NCBI GenBank assembly: GCA_034670405.1
Contig: JAXDDX010000001.1
Coordinates: 4,506,501-4,570,500, forward strand
Length of the DNA stretch: 64,000 nucleotides
Direction of reading: 5' to 3'
Source: Hoplostethus atlanticus
Taxonomy: Eukaryota; Chordata; Actinopteri; Trachichthyiformes; Trachichthyidae
Below the pieces are notes generated by a model. It saw nothing but the letters and a program-made list of their open reading frames with translations. It was not told where the DNA came from and searched no databases. Shown here one piece after another: positions 11,541-23,800 of this stretch; the first letter of the stretch is position 1, and every line of letters begins with the position of its first letter. A program made the translations under genes and the position numbers.

Positions 11541-14500
11541 TCACTCCTCAAGCAAAATTGCAGCTCCTCCACTTGGTTTTGATACAAACAAGCTTTGTTT
11601 TTCCATCGCTGTTCTCCGTGGATCAAGGTTGTAGTATGCCTTCCTCACTGCTTGTAAGAAGGCCTCCACCTTCCCACTGGGAACCATGGACACAGCACAG
11701 CCTCCCCAGCCTGCTCCTGTCAGCCGGGAGCCTACAGCCCCTGACTTCCTGTAACCCAGGGAAGTACCAATTAGTAGCTAGCTAATGTTTTACTGTAGTG
11801 TGTCAAAATTCCAATGCTGAACCTTTAATGTCAACCGGAGAAACCTCTGCACGCTCTAGCCAGCCTTGAAAAACATCAGTGGACTTACAGGGGAGAATGG
11901 GGTGAGTTCTAAGTTGTTGGTAATATGAGGCACCCCTTGTTTTGGAGGCAACCATACATACAATTAATTGTGTGATTAAGTGATTAATTGATGATTGATG
12001 ATGATAACTGTGGGCCTGAGTTGCTGTGTGAAGCAGTTTTGTAAAAATGGTGGTTGTGGTAAAATTTGAGCCATTGACTCAGCTCACCCCAGTCTAATTA
12101 CATTTATATTCTATTAAAATGAAGTCAATTTAAACACATGCATGTGCTCAAGTGGTATTTTCTTGGTATTTTCTATAAGATTAAGATTAATATTATTGAC
12201 AGTCGTCTTGAGCCATGTCCATTGTTTTTCTTTTGACAATTAGAGAAATTGTCACTTTAATATGTTGAAATAATCATAAGTTATGTTGTTAGAATGTGAT
12301 AGAAGAAAAAATGGATCATTCTCAGAAGTGACAGAGAGACAGATTGTGTGCCCCCTGATTTTGTGCAACATTTTACCACTATGGGACTCAACTTGCTCTG
12401 TCCTTGTGCTCAACTTACCCCTACCAACTTTTTTAATGGGTTATACTTCTAAAATTATATTAGCTACAAAAATGTTGTTCATGATTGAATTTCCATGAAT
12501 GCCCAATAACCTTAATTATTGTTTGAAATAAATACATTTATTTTGCCCCAGTAGCACAAAATGTAAAAAGAGTCTCAGTTTACCCTCTTCTCCCCTAAAT
12601 AAATAAAAGTAAATCTCTGTAAACTATAATTGTAATAATTGTAACTGAGACTTTGTACTTACAGACAAATGTCCACCAGTTGGTCCAGCTCCGGGCAGCT
12701 GCACTCATACAGGTCTCTGCAGCTTGCATGGCTCTGATTCATCAAGTCTCCTAGTAGCTGTATGGACTCAGCATGTTCAGAATCACACACTCTCTTAAAC
12801 TGCAGCACCCGCGCAGCTTCACCATAGACATGCCTGGCACGCTGGTGCAGCTTAAAGTGTGTCACTGCCAAAGAGAGGAGAAGAGGTGCATGTGCTACAT
12901 GTCAAATCTGGCATTCATGCATTTGTATGGAGATACTGGTCTTGCCAGGCATTGTGCATGGTAGTTACACAATACAACACTGATGGGATTGATATAATTC
13001 AGTTTTGAGATGAAAAATTCACAAAGCTCATTGCTGTTCCTCACCATGCTGAGTGTTGGCACTGAGTAGGTCTGTGCAAAACTGCTCTGAAGTGATGCCC
13101 AGGGCCTTGCAGATCTCCTCTCGGCTGTACGGCTCAGGATGCAGCACCTCATCCACTAGACCTAGCATCTCGTCCAGGGAGGCCTTCAGCTCCGTCTGAA
13201 CCTGGGCCAGCTTAAACAACCTGGTCCACTCCAGACTCTGGGCCTTGGCCAGCATCTGAGTTCACACCAGCCATGACATCCCACTTCTATTGATTAGCAT
13301 CCATTTTATGTAATATTATATACTTATTACTGACTCATCTCCTATTCTGTATACTCTGTAGCAATATGACACGTGACTCTGTTATCTCATTCTCTCCATT
13401 TTTACCATTTAAATCTAGATTTACTCATGGTCTATTATTAGGATTTCAAGAGCATAGGGCCCTCAAGATGACAGTACCTTTGTAGCTATTCGACACTCCA
13501 CCACACGGATGTTGTAGTGAGCAGAGGCAGCCTTGTTCATCTCCACGCAGCAGTTTGAGATCACAAACACTGCCCCATCCGGGAGCTTGACATCAGTGGC
13601 CCGCACAGGCTGGAACTCTATCAGCTTTGCCTGACACAGGGTAGACAAATTAAAAGGGTTTAAAACAGCAAAATAAATTGTTGTTAACTGATGTATAGTC
13701 AGCATTAAAATGTATATAACAAACCACTATTCAAGTCACTCCAAAACAAGGACTGGACATACTGTATATTAAATGCACTTTCCTTCTACTTTTTAGATTC
13801 AGAAATAAACCTGGTCAACATGTAGGGTTTGACTTCAATTCCTTAACATACAGTTCCTCCCTCTGCCAGAAATGAGATGGACTGGTCCATGCCTCCTCCT
13901 TCTGTGCCAATGTAGCGCTCACATTTGGCACATATCTCAGCAAGCACCACCTGGAGGAATAAAGAGGACCAATGAGCACTGATAGAGCAAACTACCTTTA
14001 TTTCAGGCAATAACAGTTATACAAGATATTACCTTGGAGAGGGACTTGTGATTTGCCTCCATTGTTGCGAGCCCGGCACAACAAACTAAGGCACTAGAAC
14101 TAGACAGGCCAGAGCTCGGGGGAATGGTTCCATCAACGACACACGACATCCCAGCCAAACAACCAATCCCACAGTTCTCCTGGTTACAACAGTTTTGTGG
14201 GAAAACCAAAAGTTCATTCTTTAACCATGTCAGTGTGTTCAACCAACATAGCAAATTATTTGTCAAAGTATCATTATTGCTTTTTTATTCTACACTGCCT
14301 CCTATACCCTGTAATGGCTAAAAACTTATCTGCACTAGTTTACTAGTCTTTTATCTTTGTACCTCTTGTCTGTACTTTTTCACTTTTTAATTGTAAATCT
14401 TTTACCTTTACTGTATTTTTTATCACTCTGTAAAGCACTTTGAATTGCCCCAGTGCATGAAATGTGCTATACAATTAAAGCTACCTTGCCTTGCCTTGTA

Positions 14501-15495
14501 TACAGTATTGCTTTGTTGCATATATTCTATTCTTGTGACACATAGGTGAATTAGTTCAGCAAAAACAAACAACATTTATTACCTGAATGCCTTTAACCCC
14601 ACAGAGAAAATAATAATGCCACTGTGGATTGTCTCTGTCTATGACTATGTCCTCTGTACAGGGCACAGTGAAATCCCTGCAGTGACAAACAAAAACAGCT
14701 CAAATTGCCATTATGAAGAAAATTTAATATTACTATGCATTTTAGGCCGATGAAAGAATTGCACAAGCAAAAAAATAAAATTCAACTGTCAGTATTGAAG
14801 TCTCACTTGTATAGAGGATTTGTATTGGCCAACTGGATTGTCCCTGAATCATTGACTGAGACGGCTGCAAGAATATTCTGTTCGATAGCCATCGGGAGCA
14901 CAGAATATCCACAGTAATCAATATGCTCTCCTGTCAATGAGATAATGGAAAGAGATACATGACAAAAGTAAGGTGCCCAGCCTAGATGTAACTAAAATAA
15001 TTTCCTCAAAACTAAGGTTTGACCGATAAAAATATAATGTAATAAGAAAATGTAAAAAGAAAATACAATTTTATTGCAGGTTTTACAGACTGTCTTTTAT
15101 GTAGCTGTGGTCAGGGAGGATCCTCTATCATACTGGAAGTGGAGGACATTGATTTGCCGATATCAGATATAGATGTCTGCCCAATTATTGGCTAACTGAT
15201 ATATCGGTCTAACCCTACCCAAACCTATACAATGTAAAATGAAATTACCTATCAGATTTACCCTCCCAGGTGCACATGCATAGAAGAGAGGAGATCCTCC
15301 ATACTTTTTTACAAATGTATTCTTCAAGTTTTGCAGCCTGTGAAAAAACAAACACAATGGCAAAATATGTAATGAAGTAAGTGAGTGTCAGTCAGAGCAG
15401 CATGTGTTTTCCCCCAACCCTCAAATCTGCTAGTCTGCTACTCACCTTTCATTAGCAGCAATCGCAGTTTTTAATTTGGCTGGGTTTGCTGCCAT
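11541..15495 (-). CDS. GALK2: N-acetylgalactosamine kinase (galactokinase 2), complete
   Basis: A GHMP-family kinase that phosphorylates GalNAc at C1 using ATP in cytosolic amino-sugar salvage; galactose is a poorer substrate. Ten coding exons on the minus strand, 5' to 3': 15495-15446, 15337-15249, 14930-14807, 14676-14583, 14179-14033, 13950-13852, 13630-13478, 13255-13045, 12864-12663, 11748-11541. They total 1377 nt, i.e. 458 aa plus stop, the same length as the human protein. The galactokinase signature [16 protein letters not shown] spans exons 2-3, the ATP-binding motif [11 protein letters not shown] is in exon 5, [12 protein letters not shown] in exon 6, and the C-terminal GHMP motif [11 protein letters not shown] in exon 10. 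The start [16 protein letters not shown] is the only ATG in exon 1 and is in frame. All splice sites are GT-AG. The gene is head-to-head with CEP152. GALK1 is excluded by length and exon structure. Confidence 0.96.
14290..14512 (+). mobile_element. 3' tail of a non-LTR retrotransposon in a GALK2 intron
   Basis: The stretch ends with GTAAAGCACTTTGAATTGCC, a GTGCTATACAATTAAAG motif and CCTTG repeats. This is the layout of common fish LINE/SINE 3' ends. There is no coding part. The 5' boundary is uncertain and the family was not determined. Confidence 0.5.
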
Positions 15496-17219
15496 TTGTA
15501 CTAGTTTAAAATTACCGTGAATGTACTTCCCGTCTTCAGATAGTTAATCTCACAAGTGTTTGCATATCCTGGCCACGATCAGCTGATTGTCACAAGAGGA
15601 TCCCGGATATCACAATGCTGAGCTAGGATCGGTTCTAAGACAGGAGTCCAAATCAGTTTACTTCCGTAGTATAACAAAGGAGCTGACTCTGAAACAGCTG
15701 AGGATACAGTGTGACAGATGCGGAAGAGCCTAGAAAGACACTAGTTCAGAAGAATCAACTTGCGCAGCGGAGTGCAGGATGGAGAGGGCGTCGCAACAAA
15801 ATTCAGGTCTGCTGCATGAAACAATTAACTAGAAATAAATAAAATAAAACAAATAAAAGCATCACAATAATGAATTACAGACGCGGTGGTTTAGAGGGAT
15901 TTTAGAACAGCTAAGAGGTGTTGTCAAAAACAAAACCCTTGACTTATTGCTTTTATAAAACACCAGTAGTGCACCATTGTAATAGAACGTAAATCTTACA
16001 GATGGCTTAATAACAATTAAATGTCATTTTACCAAAACCAATACAGTTATTAAACGGTAGCTAAACAAAGTGGCTGCTAAGGGGACACATAAGTACCGGT
16101 ATATAGCGCATGTATGGTTATATTAATTGTTATTGGGTGACTATGGAGGATCATTATGCTAAATGCTAAATGTTTATCATTTATTGATGATGATAATGAA
16201 TGTCACGCTGACATAATAAAAACAACATTTTTGAGAAATTCCAATCAGGCTTCACAGTACTGAAACTGCCCTTCTTAAAGTCGCTTCTAAAACTCTCTTT
16301 TAGAGTCACTGTTTACTTCCAATGCTTTGGATGAGTGCAGTGTTTCATAATCATCTCCCACCTCTCTGAAACAACTTTCTCTTACACTGAACAAAATCAA
16401 GCAGAGTCTAATGCACCAAATAGGCTTTTGTATGTACTGTCTGCATACTGGACATAAAGACTGCCATGTTACTATTTCACCACAAGATGGAAATAAAAGA
16501 TCAGACAAAAATGCCATTGATGTCAATGAGTTTTTACATGAAGAAAATATCCATAAAGCCAAGAGAATTTCCTATTGCATTTACTTATAAGGGTGGTTCT
16601 ACCGAAATTATTCCAATTGCAATTGTTACATCTATAATCTATATTCTAATCTATATCTATAAAGCTCAATCAATGGCAGAATTTACCAAGTCAATCAACT
16701 TTGGGAGATGGATCATCAGTGGAGGAGAGGAACCAGATGTACTGCTTTGAGGAAATGGACAAATCAGTTCAATACACTTAACCAGGCCATCACGAGCAAG
16801 CTGGTCTGAAGAAACAAATACCCTCAGAACGAATGCACCTTCAAGGTGCCAAGTAATGCTGTCCATAATTTAAAAGTATAGACCTGGAGTCATGAAGCAA
16901 AATGTTAAGCTGTTTTCTGTGTTTGATTTTGATCCTAAAACAACAGATTTGAATCTTCACATCTGGAGGGGAGTAATAGCATTCAGGCACTATGCTAAAT
17001 GATGGTGCTTGTTTTGATTTAATAATATTATCCATACTGGCCTACCTTTTTCCTTGACTGATTTTTAAAAATCTATCTCTTTTGTCATTTAATGTTTGTT
17101 AAATAAACTGAAAATGTGTATACATTGACATTACATACACATTTTTATTTTTAAATGTGGCTATGTTACTGTAAATGTCTATAAGTGGTCTAACAGTGAA
17201 GTATTTTGTGGTGTTGTAG
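15496..17219. other. intergenic region between divergent GALK2 and CEP152
   Basis: It begins with the GALK2 5' UTR/promoter side (15496 to about 15780); I see no TATA box there. The rest is AT-rich with no recognised exon, RNA gene or complete repeat. Confidence 0.5.
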
Positions 17220-17680
17220 CAGGGCAGCTGACAGCGAAGGTGATATGTGATGAGTAGAAACTGCCAATAAGGACCGTGGCGCTTTGGCGCTGCTAATGCG
17301 CGCGATATTTCAAAGGGGGCGAGTCTGCTGCTCTTAAAGAGGACGTCTAAAACAGCCGGCTAGCGTTTAGCTTACAAAGTTTATAATGTGGTCAGTTAGC
17401 ATACAAACGAACGTTAAATGATTTGCTGGATGTCGTTGTTCGCCGCAGATACACTTTTGACCGGGTTCATTTGGCGGAGCCTTTCTCTGAAGCATGGCCA
17501 GGTCGTTATTTATATGATTATCCGGCTCGTTGTTGTTACTAAGGCGTTCGCTAGCTGCAGGCTAGCTACGTTAGCTACTAGTTTGCAACTTAAACAGTAA
17601 TATAACTGTTAACGAACATAACGACTTCGAACGGATTTTTACTTCACCTAAGGAAAGCTCGGTCTCATTTTATCCAACGG
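17220..17680 (+). promoter_or_regulatory. CEP152: CEP152 promoter and non-coding first exon
   Basis: A GC-richer island ahead of CEP152. It holds a CCAAT box (17264-17268), an E2F-type TTTGGCGC (17283-17290), a CpG-rich stretch GCGCGCG, and TTCAAA (17309-17314), the reverse complement of the CHR element TTTGAA. A strong donor, GGGTATGTG, follows 17680, and an acceptor AG at 17829-17830 opens the exon carrying the start codon, which suggests a 5'-UTR exon ending at 17680. The transcription start is not visible. Confidence 0.6.
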
Positions 17681-17861
17681 GTATGTGTCTGTTTTCTGGG
17701 TTAGTGATTATAATAATGACAACAACAAAACGACTCTTATTAGCTAACTAGTTACATTGAATTTAAACAATAGTTCCTGGTTGTTGTGATATGGCCCTTG
17801 AATAAGTTTGCTCTGCACGTCTTTTCTCAGAACATCTCTCACGGACAGGCTCTGCATCATC

Positions 17862-20800
17862 ATGTCTATCGATTTTGATAGTGCTGCTCTTCAAACCCAG
17901 CATGATGAGGAGGAATACGACCAAGAGGACTATGCAAGAGAGCAAGAGGTGCAGGAAAACGCATGTAGTATTGTATCGCTGTTTCGACATTTTTCGATTG
18001 TGTCTGTCACTTTTCTATTGCCAATGTCGGGCTTTATTATGGGCGTTTGTGTTGTTTGGGTTCTGTTGCCTTGTTTGACAACACATCTATCCAAACGTAC
18101 ATTTATCCAGAAAAGTTATCCATAGCTCCATATCCTGCGATAATCTTGAATGAAGAAATGCTGGCATGAGTTAAGCCTGGTAATTTCATCCCATAGTTGG
18201 TCCCTTTAAGCTATTAAAGTTGAACAACCATTTATCATGGAAGTATTCGAGTACTTATGTCCCTCTGCGTTGGTATTGGTATTGAAGCATTTGAGCAGTA
18301 TGCGTTTGCATTTCAAAAGCACTACCTGCTCTGCTATGACACTGTACAAGCATGCTGTGTTACTCATGCCTAAACAATCTGTTGTACCCTGAACCTAAGA
18401 TATTATTGGCTCAGGGGAAAGGCCTCCTTCTAGGTGTGTCACACTGAAACTAGCTCTGCCCTTTGGTTTCCCTACATTATCTTATTTAGGTTGCCTCATT
18501 TCTAAGCTGGATCCCAGTTGTACTTGAATGGAGCTAGCGTGTACATGTATTGTTATTGAATGTATTTTCAGTAGACTGCAACATTCTGAAACATTCTGGA
18601 CTTTGGAAAAATATTATGACTGGAATGGAAATAATTTGGTGGAGGCTATGTAGTATTCACAAGTTGGTCAAGTGGAAAATGTTGGTCGTCAGTAATTAGA
18701 ATATTTCTGCTCCAGTTAGCCATCCTATATGTTTTGTCTAAACAATGGAGTTCTTTGGGACCAAAACACAGCAATACCGCGGGGAGCAGACAACATGCCA
18801 GACACACTTTGGATGTTTCACACAGAAGGTCTTCTGTGTACAAGAATAAGCTATGGGGTTATCATGTGGTTTGGCAGTTGAAGCAGAGGTGCCTCTTCAA
18901 TCTTTAAGCTAAATGTCTGAATGGAATATGGGTCCTTCGGTTGTGGACACAGTGGAGGATGTGAGGAATATTTGCCAGTCCTTGTGGGAAGTAAGTCCAG
19001 CTGGCTCTGCTTGTTCCATCACTCACAACTGCTTGTTAGGAAAGACTGTTCAGTCTGCTTCTGACATTGAAGAGTTTGCCTCATTGTTTTGTGTCATGAA
19101 GAGCTGAGCTTTCTCATAAACAAGACATGGTTCTCTGTCAGTGTTTTTGTGTTTCTTGGTTTTCACGTGTTTATTTGATTGTGTTCATGAAAAAAGATGA
19201 CCACCATACTTTTTATAAATGGAGTTTTATTTCAAAATGAGATATCCATCTTTTGAAAAGAGTGGCACCTACTCTTACAAAATGATTGCTGATATGAAAA
19301 TAAGATGTAGCAAAAATATTTGTTAGTAGCTATTTTAGGCCCCTTTTCCCCACAAAATAATTGCGTAGTTTGGGTGGTATCATCTATATTTTTAAAATTA
19401 ATTTCACATAGCTTTTTCTCAAAATGGATATGTAGCAGTTTGGAATGAAACCTTTCAAATGTACCTCCTGAGAGATTCTGTCTCTCAGGCTATGGTTTAT
19501 TGCTTCTTTGCACAGTTGTTTTTCTGTGCTGCTGTATAACTCTGTTGCGGAGCAACCTTGTTGAGTCATTTCCATGTGCTTTTTTTCTGCAGCTGCACAA
19601 ACTGCTCACAGACCTGCCTGATGACATGCTGGAAGACAGCAGGGACTCCTCCCCAGAGAACTCTACCTGCAGAAATAAAAATACTGGCAATAGGTAACAA
19701 ACACATTTTGTTGCTGAGACATTAGCCATTTCAGCTTCTCAAACTCTGGATGTAATTCATACAACATACAATCTGAAATACAACATACATACAACCATAC
19801 AATCATCCATACCATGGATTGTAATATTATGCTTGTCTTGTACTGTCTACTCAGCTCACAGCCCACATGGACTCAGCAATGTGATTGGACAGATCATCCA
19901 AGACCTACCTCCCATGAAGAGGTAGGGTGTTTGTTTCTTTTTATTGGAAGATTTATTTCATGGGCCTTATTGAGAAAGTTGATTGCATTTGCTGTCGTGT
20001 TTTCTTTTCAAGAACTATGAAGTTGACTATGATCAGGGCTCAGATCATCATGAGTATGCTTATGGAGATGGAGCTGTTCAGATCAATTGCCATGGGAGTC
20101 AACCTTTGCCTCCCACCTGGAACCAGCAATCTCAGGGTTACCAGTTCAGCCAAGGAGACTATACATACACCAGTGTGGGCACAGAAAAATCTACAGAGGC
20201 CAACGATTTCTCCAAAGATGAGTATGAGCCTAAACCATACCCACATGGTGCTAATAATCCGGTGGAATATGACGGAGAGGGAGGACGAAGGGACAAACAA
20301 ACCTACGGAGACCAAAACGACACTAGAAATAATTTTCAGGTGAGTGGAGTTTTAGGGTCTATTTTATCATTGCATACAACCAAAATAAATAGGTTTGTTT
20401 TTTTAAATGAATTTCAAAATATTTTATTGTTTATAGGTTTGAATGCTGCTCTTGACTGTTAATAATAATCTATCGTTACCTGACGGTTTATTCTTTTTGA
20501 GTTATAAAACACAATTGTATTTCTGTTTCAAACATTCTGTGTCTCGTAATGTTTTGCCTCTCAGAATTTTGACTATCCCGATCCGTACAAGGCCAGCTAT
20601 AACCCTCACCAACCTGCCTGCCAACCCAAGATGTTCAACTCACAGGCCCCTCACCAGGATGGTCACTTTGACCATTTGCAGAGAGAATTCCTTGATTCTG
20701 CACAGAGTGAGTCTTAGACTATTGATTTTGTTACTGGATTAATAGCACTAGGAGTACAATGACATGAAAGTCACAGTAACCTCTGTGAGTGAGCTTGTCA

Positions 20801-23800
20801 CTCGAAAATCAATCCCTAAACTGGCTGGGCAAATCTGTCCCAGCAGGTAAATGGAATTAAAAACTGCTCTCCTCTATAAAAAAAACTACTGTCCAAGCGC
20901 CCGTGAGCAAGGCACTGAACTCTTAAAGTATCGATCTATCTATCCATCGATAGATCACCTCTGGACAACGAAACGAGACTGTGTTTTGAAATGGTTAAAT
21001 GAGGGTTAAAAAAAACAACAATTCATTGATTCAGCCTAGATGTTGTTGAGAATATAACTTAATGCTGTGTTTCAGATACTGCTGATAGTGAGCAGCTTGC
21101 CCAGGTGCAGATTTTAAACAAGGCCCAACAGAGGCAAATCGAAGACTTAGAACGAAAACTGGAGGATTCAAGGCGCAATCTGAGATACCTTGAGCATCAG
21201 TTTGCAATCGTCAAAGGTATGTTTTGCAATGTTTTTACTTGCAAAATAGGGGTGGAAATTGCCACACACTTTATTAATACTTGGTCCGTGATAAAATAAT
21301 AATGCAATTCTACTTTTTGTGATATGTTAAGGATTGCAGTTTAATACTGCCACATATCACAATTGGTGAAACTCTTTTTCCTAGAAGCTGAAATACATTT
21401 TCTTGGGGCAATAATGAAATTACTTGGTTATCACTGATTCTTAAGAACTGGGACGAACCAGGTTTTAATTTTGAAAAAAAATGAATACAGCATGTTAAGA
21501 AATCTAATCAGATATGTTTATAGAATAAGTTTTCACCTATCAATCGATGTCACGGTGCAACCTCATGATCCTCCTGATCAATTTAAAAAAAACATGCTGA
21601 TTTTCTTTTGACCATTCAGAGCCTGCTTTCTGCCCCATAGTTACACATTTGAGCAATTAAATGTTGAATGTTTACTTTTGTTCATTTATTACACTAACCC
21701 AAATATGTCTTTTTAAAACGTACATTATGCAACTTTATATTTAGTATTAAAGGTATAAGATAAACATTTCCAACATCAGGAGGCACATTTATTTAATATC
21801 AACTAAAGGTCAGATCAGACGAAGGTGATGGAGGTAATTTCATTATTTAAACCACTCAGTGGATTCCTGTTCAATCCAAAGGACTATGTAAACTTCCAAT
21901 TTAAAAGAGTTAATAAGGTCTTGACATGACAGTCCTTACTATGTCATTGCATAGTATTTCTAAGTAATAAAAGGTCATGTCTGATTTAAAATGTCTGAGA
22001 TTGTTTAAAATTCAACACATTTAGGACTTGGTGTGGTGTAAGCTCTTAATTTACAAAAAGTGTAAAACATTTTATAATTAATAGGCAAAGGGCCATCAGA
22101 TGACCACAAAGAAATCCAGACATGCTTAGTTTTCTCAAGACCCCTTTGAAAGTTAATTTCAATTCTATTATATACTTTTTTTTACTGCACATACTGCAGA
22201 CCCTGGGAACATATTGTCATGTTTTTATCGCTAATAGATGACAAGGATGGCCTAGCAGTAAGTCTGAAGGAATCAAGCCGATTGATTGAAGAGGCCAAGG
22301 AGAGAGAGGTTCAAATGCAAAACAAAGTGAAGTCACTGGAGCAGCAAGTACAGGCACTGAATGAGAGAGACCATGAGGTAAGTTTTGTGTTTAAGGACAC
22401 CACTACTTTGCTCTTAAATTGTTTAAAGCAAATCGAGACAAGTTGCACCACCTATGGGGAGTCTTGCTTCAGGTAGGTAGAGCATAGCGGTGCCAGGATT
22501 GGGAATTTGATTTTAAGTATGGATATGAGACCACCCATATGTATGTTGTCATGTAATTAGAAGACGCTATTGATAAGAAATGTTTTTTTCTAATGCAAAC
22601 AGTTTTGTTTTGATTGCAGAACATAAAGAAACAGAGGGTGGCAGAAGCTGCAGTAGACTGCATGAAGCAGCAGGTGGTGGAGCTGTGTCGCTCTGACACC
22701 CTGTCCAGAGCGCGGGAGCAGCACGACCGAGACCTCACTGTTATGAGGGAGCAGCATGAGGTTGCTCTCTTAGCACTAGAGCAAAAGCTTGACTCTAGCA
22801 CTCAGGCTCTGATGGAGCAGGTCAGTAGTGTCACTATCATATGATGCACCAATGGGGAATGAGATTGAGGTGTCAACAGATTATCCATTACATATTATGA
22901 ATTCCAGTACACAAATGTTTTGCATTGTCCAGGTCAACTGTGCATAGTAAGCTTGTGAATGTGTTAACGGGGGGGGGGGGTGTTGTTATTTTGTTGCATC
23001 CAGACTGCTGTTGGCCAGAGATTACGGGAGCAGGTGAAGCAGCTGGACCGCCAGAGAGAGGAAGAGCAAGTGGAGAGAGCTGGAGTCATCAATGCCCTCA
23101 CTCAGCGTCTGGAGGAGAGTCAACAACAATGTGCCAAGCTGCTTCAAACAGGCGAGTGATTGCGTCTTCTACTGCATTGTGGACTACCCACGCACGTTGC
23201 TTATGTACGAAATGACCTTTTCCTTCTCTGTTCCTGTTCTGTTTTCTTTAGGTTCAGTACAGGAGATGAGTCAGATGCAAATCAAACTACAGCAAGCTCA
23301 ATCAGCCAAGGCTTTGAGTGAAAACATGAACAAAGCCTTACAGGTTTGCATTATTATTTCCTGTCCCAGGATGGACCACCCTCAAAATGCTATTGCTGAG
23401 GAAAAAAGGCCGCTTGAACTCATTGGATCCACCGTTTTAGCTTACATTTTTGCATTTTATCTTAAAGGAGGATCTGGCCGATTTGAAGGAGCAGATCACG
23501 CTGTATGAATCTGCTGTGAAGCACGGTGTTATAGCGTTAGACCTGAACGGTGATTTGGAGAACCAGCTGTCCGAATCCTATATTGATTTAGGATTAAAGA
23601 AAGCAAAATGGAAAAATGGCAGGCTTCACAGGTATGCCATGGTACACAGTACTATCACTGTCATCGTTACAATGAATGTCAAAAGTGGCCCTTAAATTGA
23701 TGCCTATTTCAAAATGGTTTAAAATAGCATGTATTTATACATATTGAATGTATATGCGTGTGGTAATGTTGTTCATTGTATGTCTTGCATCGTCTCTTGC

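Noticed and set aside
13741-13851. Possible extra GALK2 exon
   Set aside because: The ten exons already sum to the expected 458 codons with correct phases.
17808-18125. 105-codon frame running through CEP152 exon 1 into the intron
   Set aside because: Only residues from the ATG at 17862 to 17948 match CEP152; the rest is intron read-through past a GT donor.
18913-19107. 64-codon plus-strand frame in CEP152 intron 1 ([10 protein letters not shown]...)
   Set aside because: No family resemblance, and exons 1 and 2 of CEP152 join in frame without it; likely chance.
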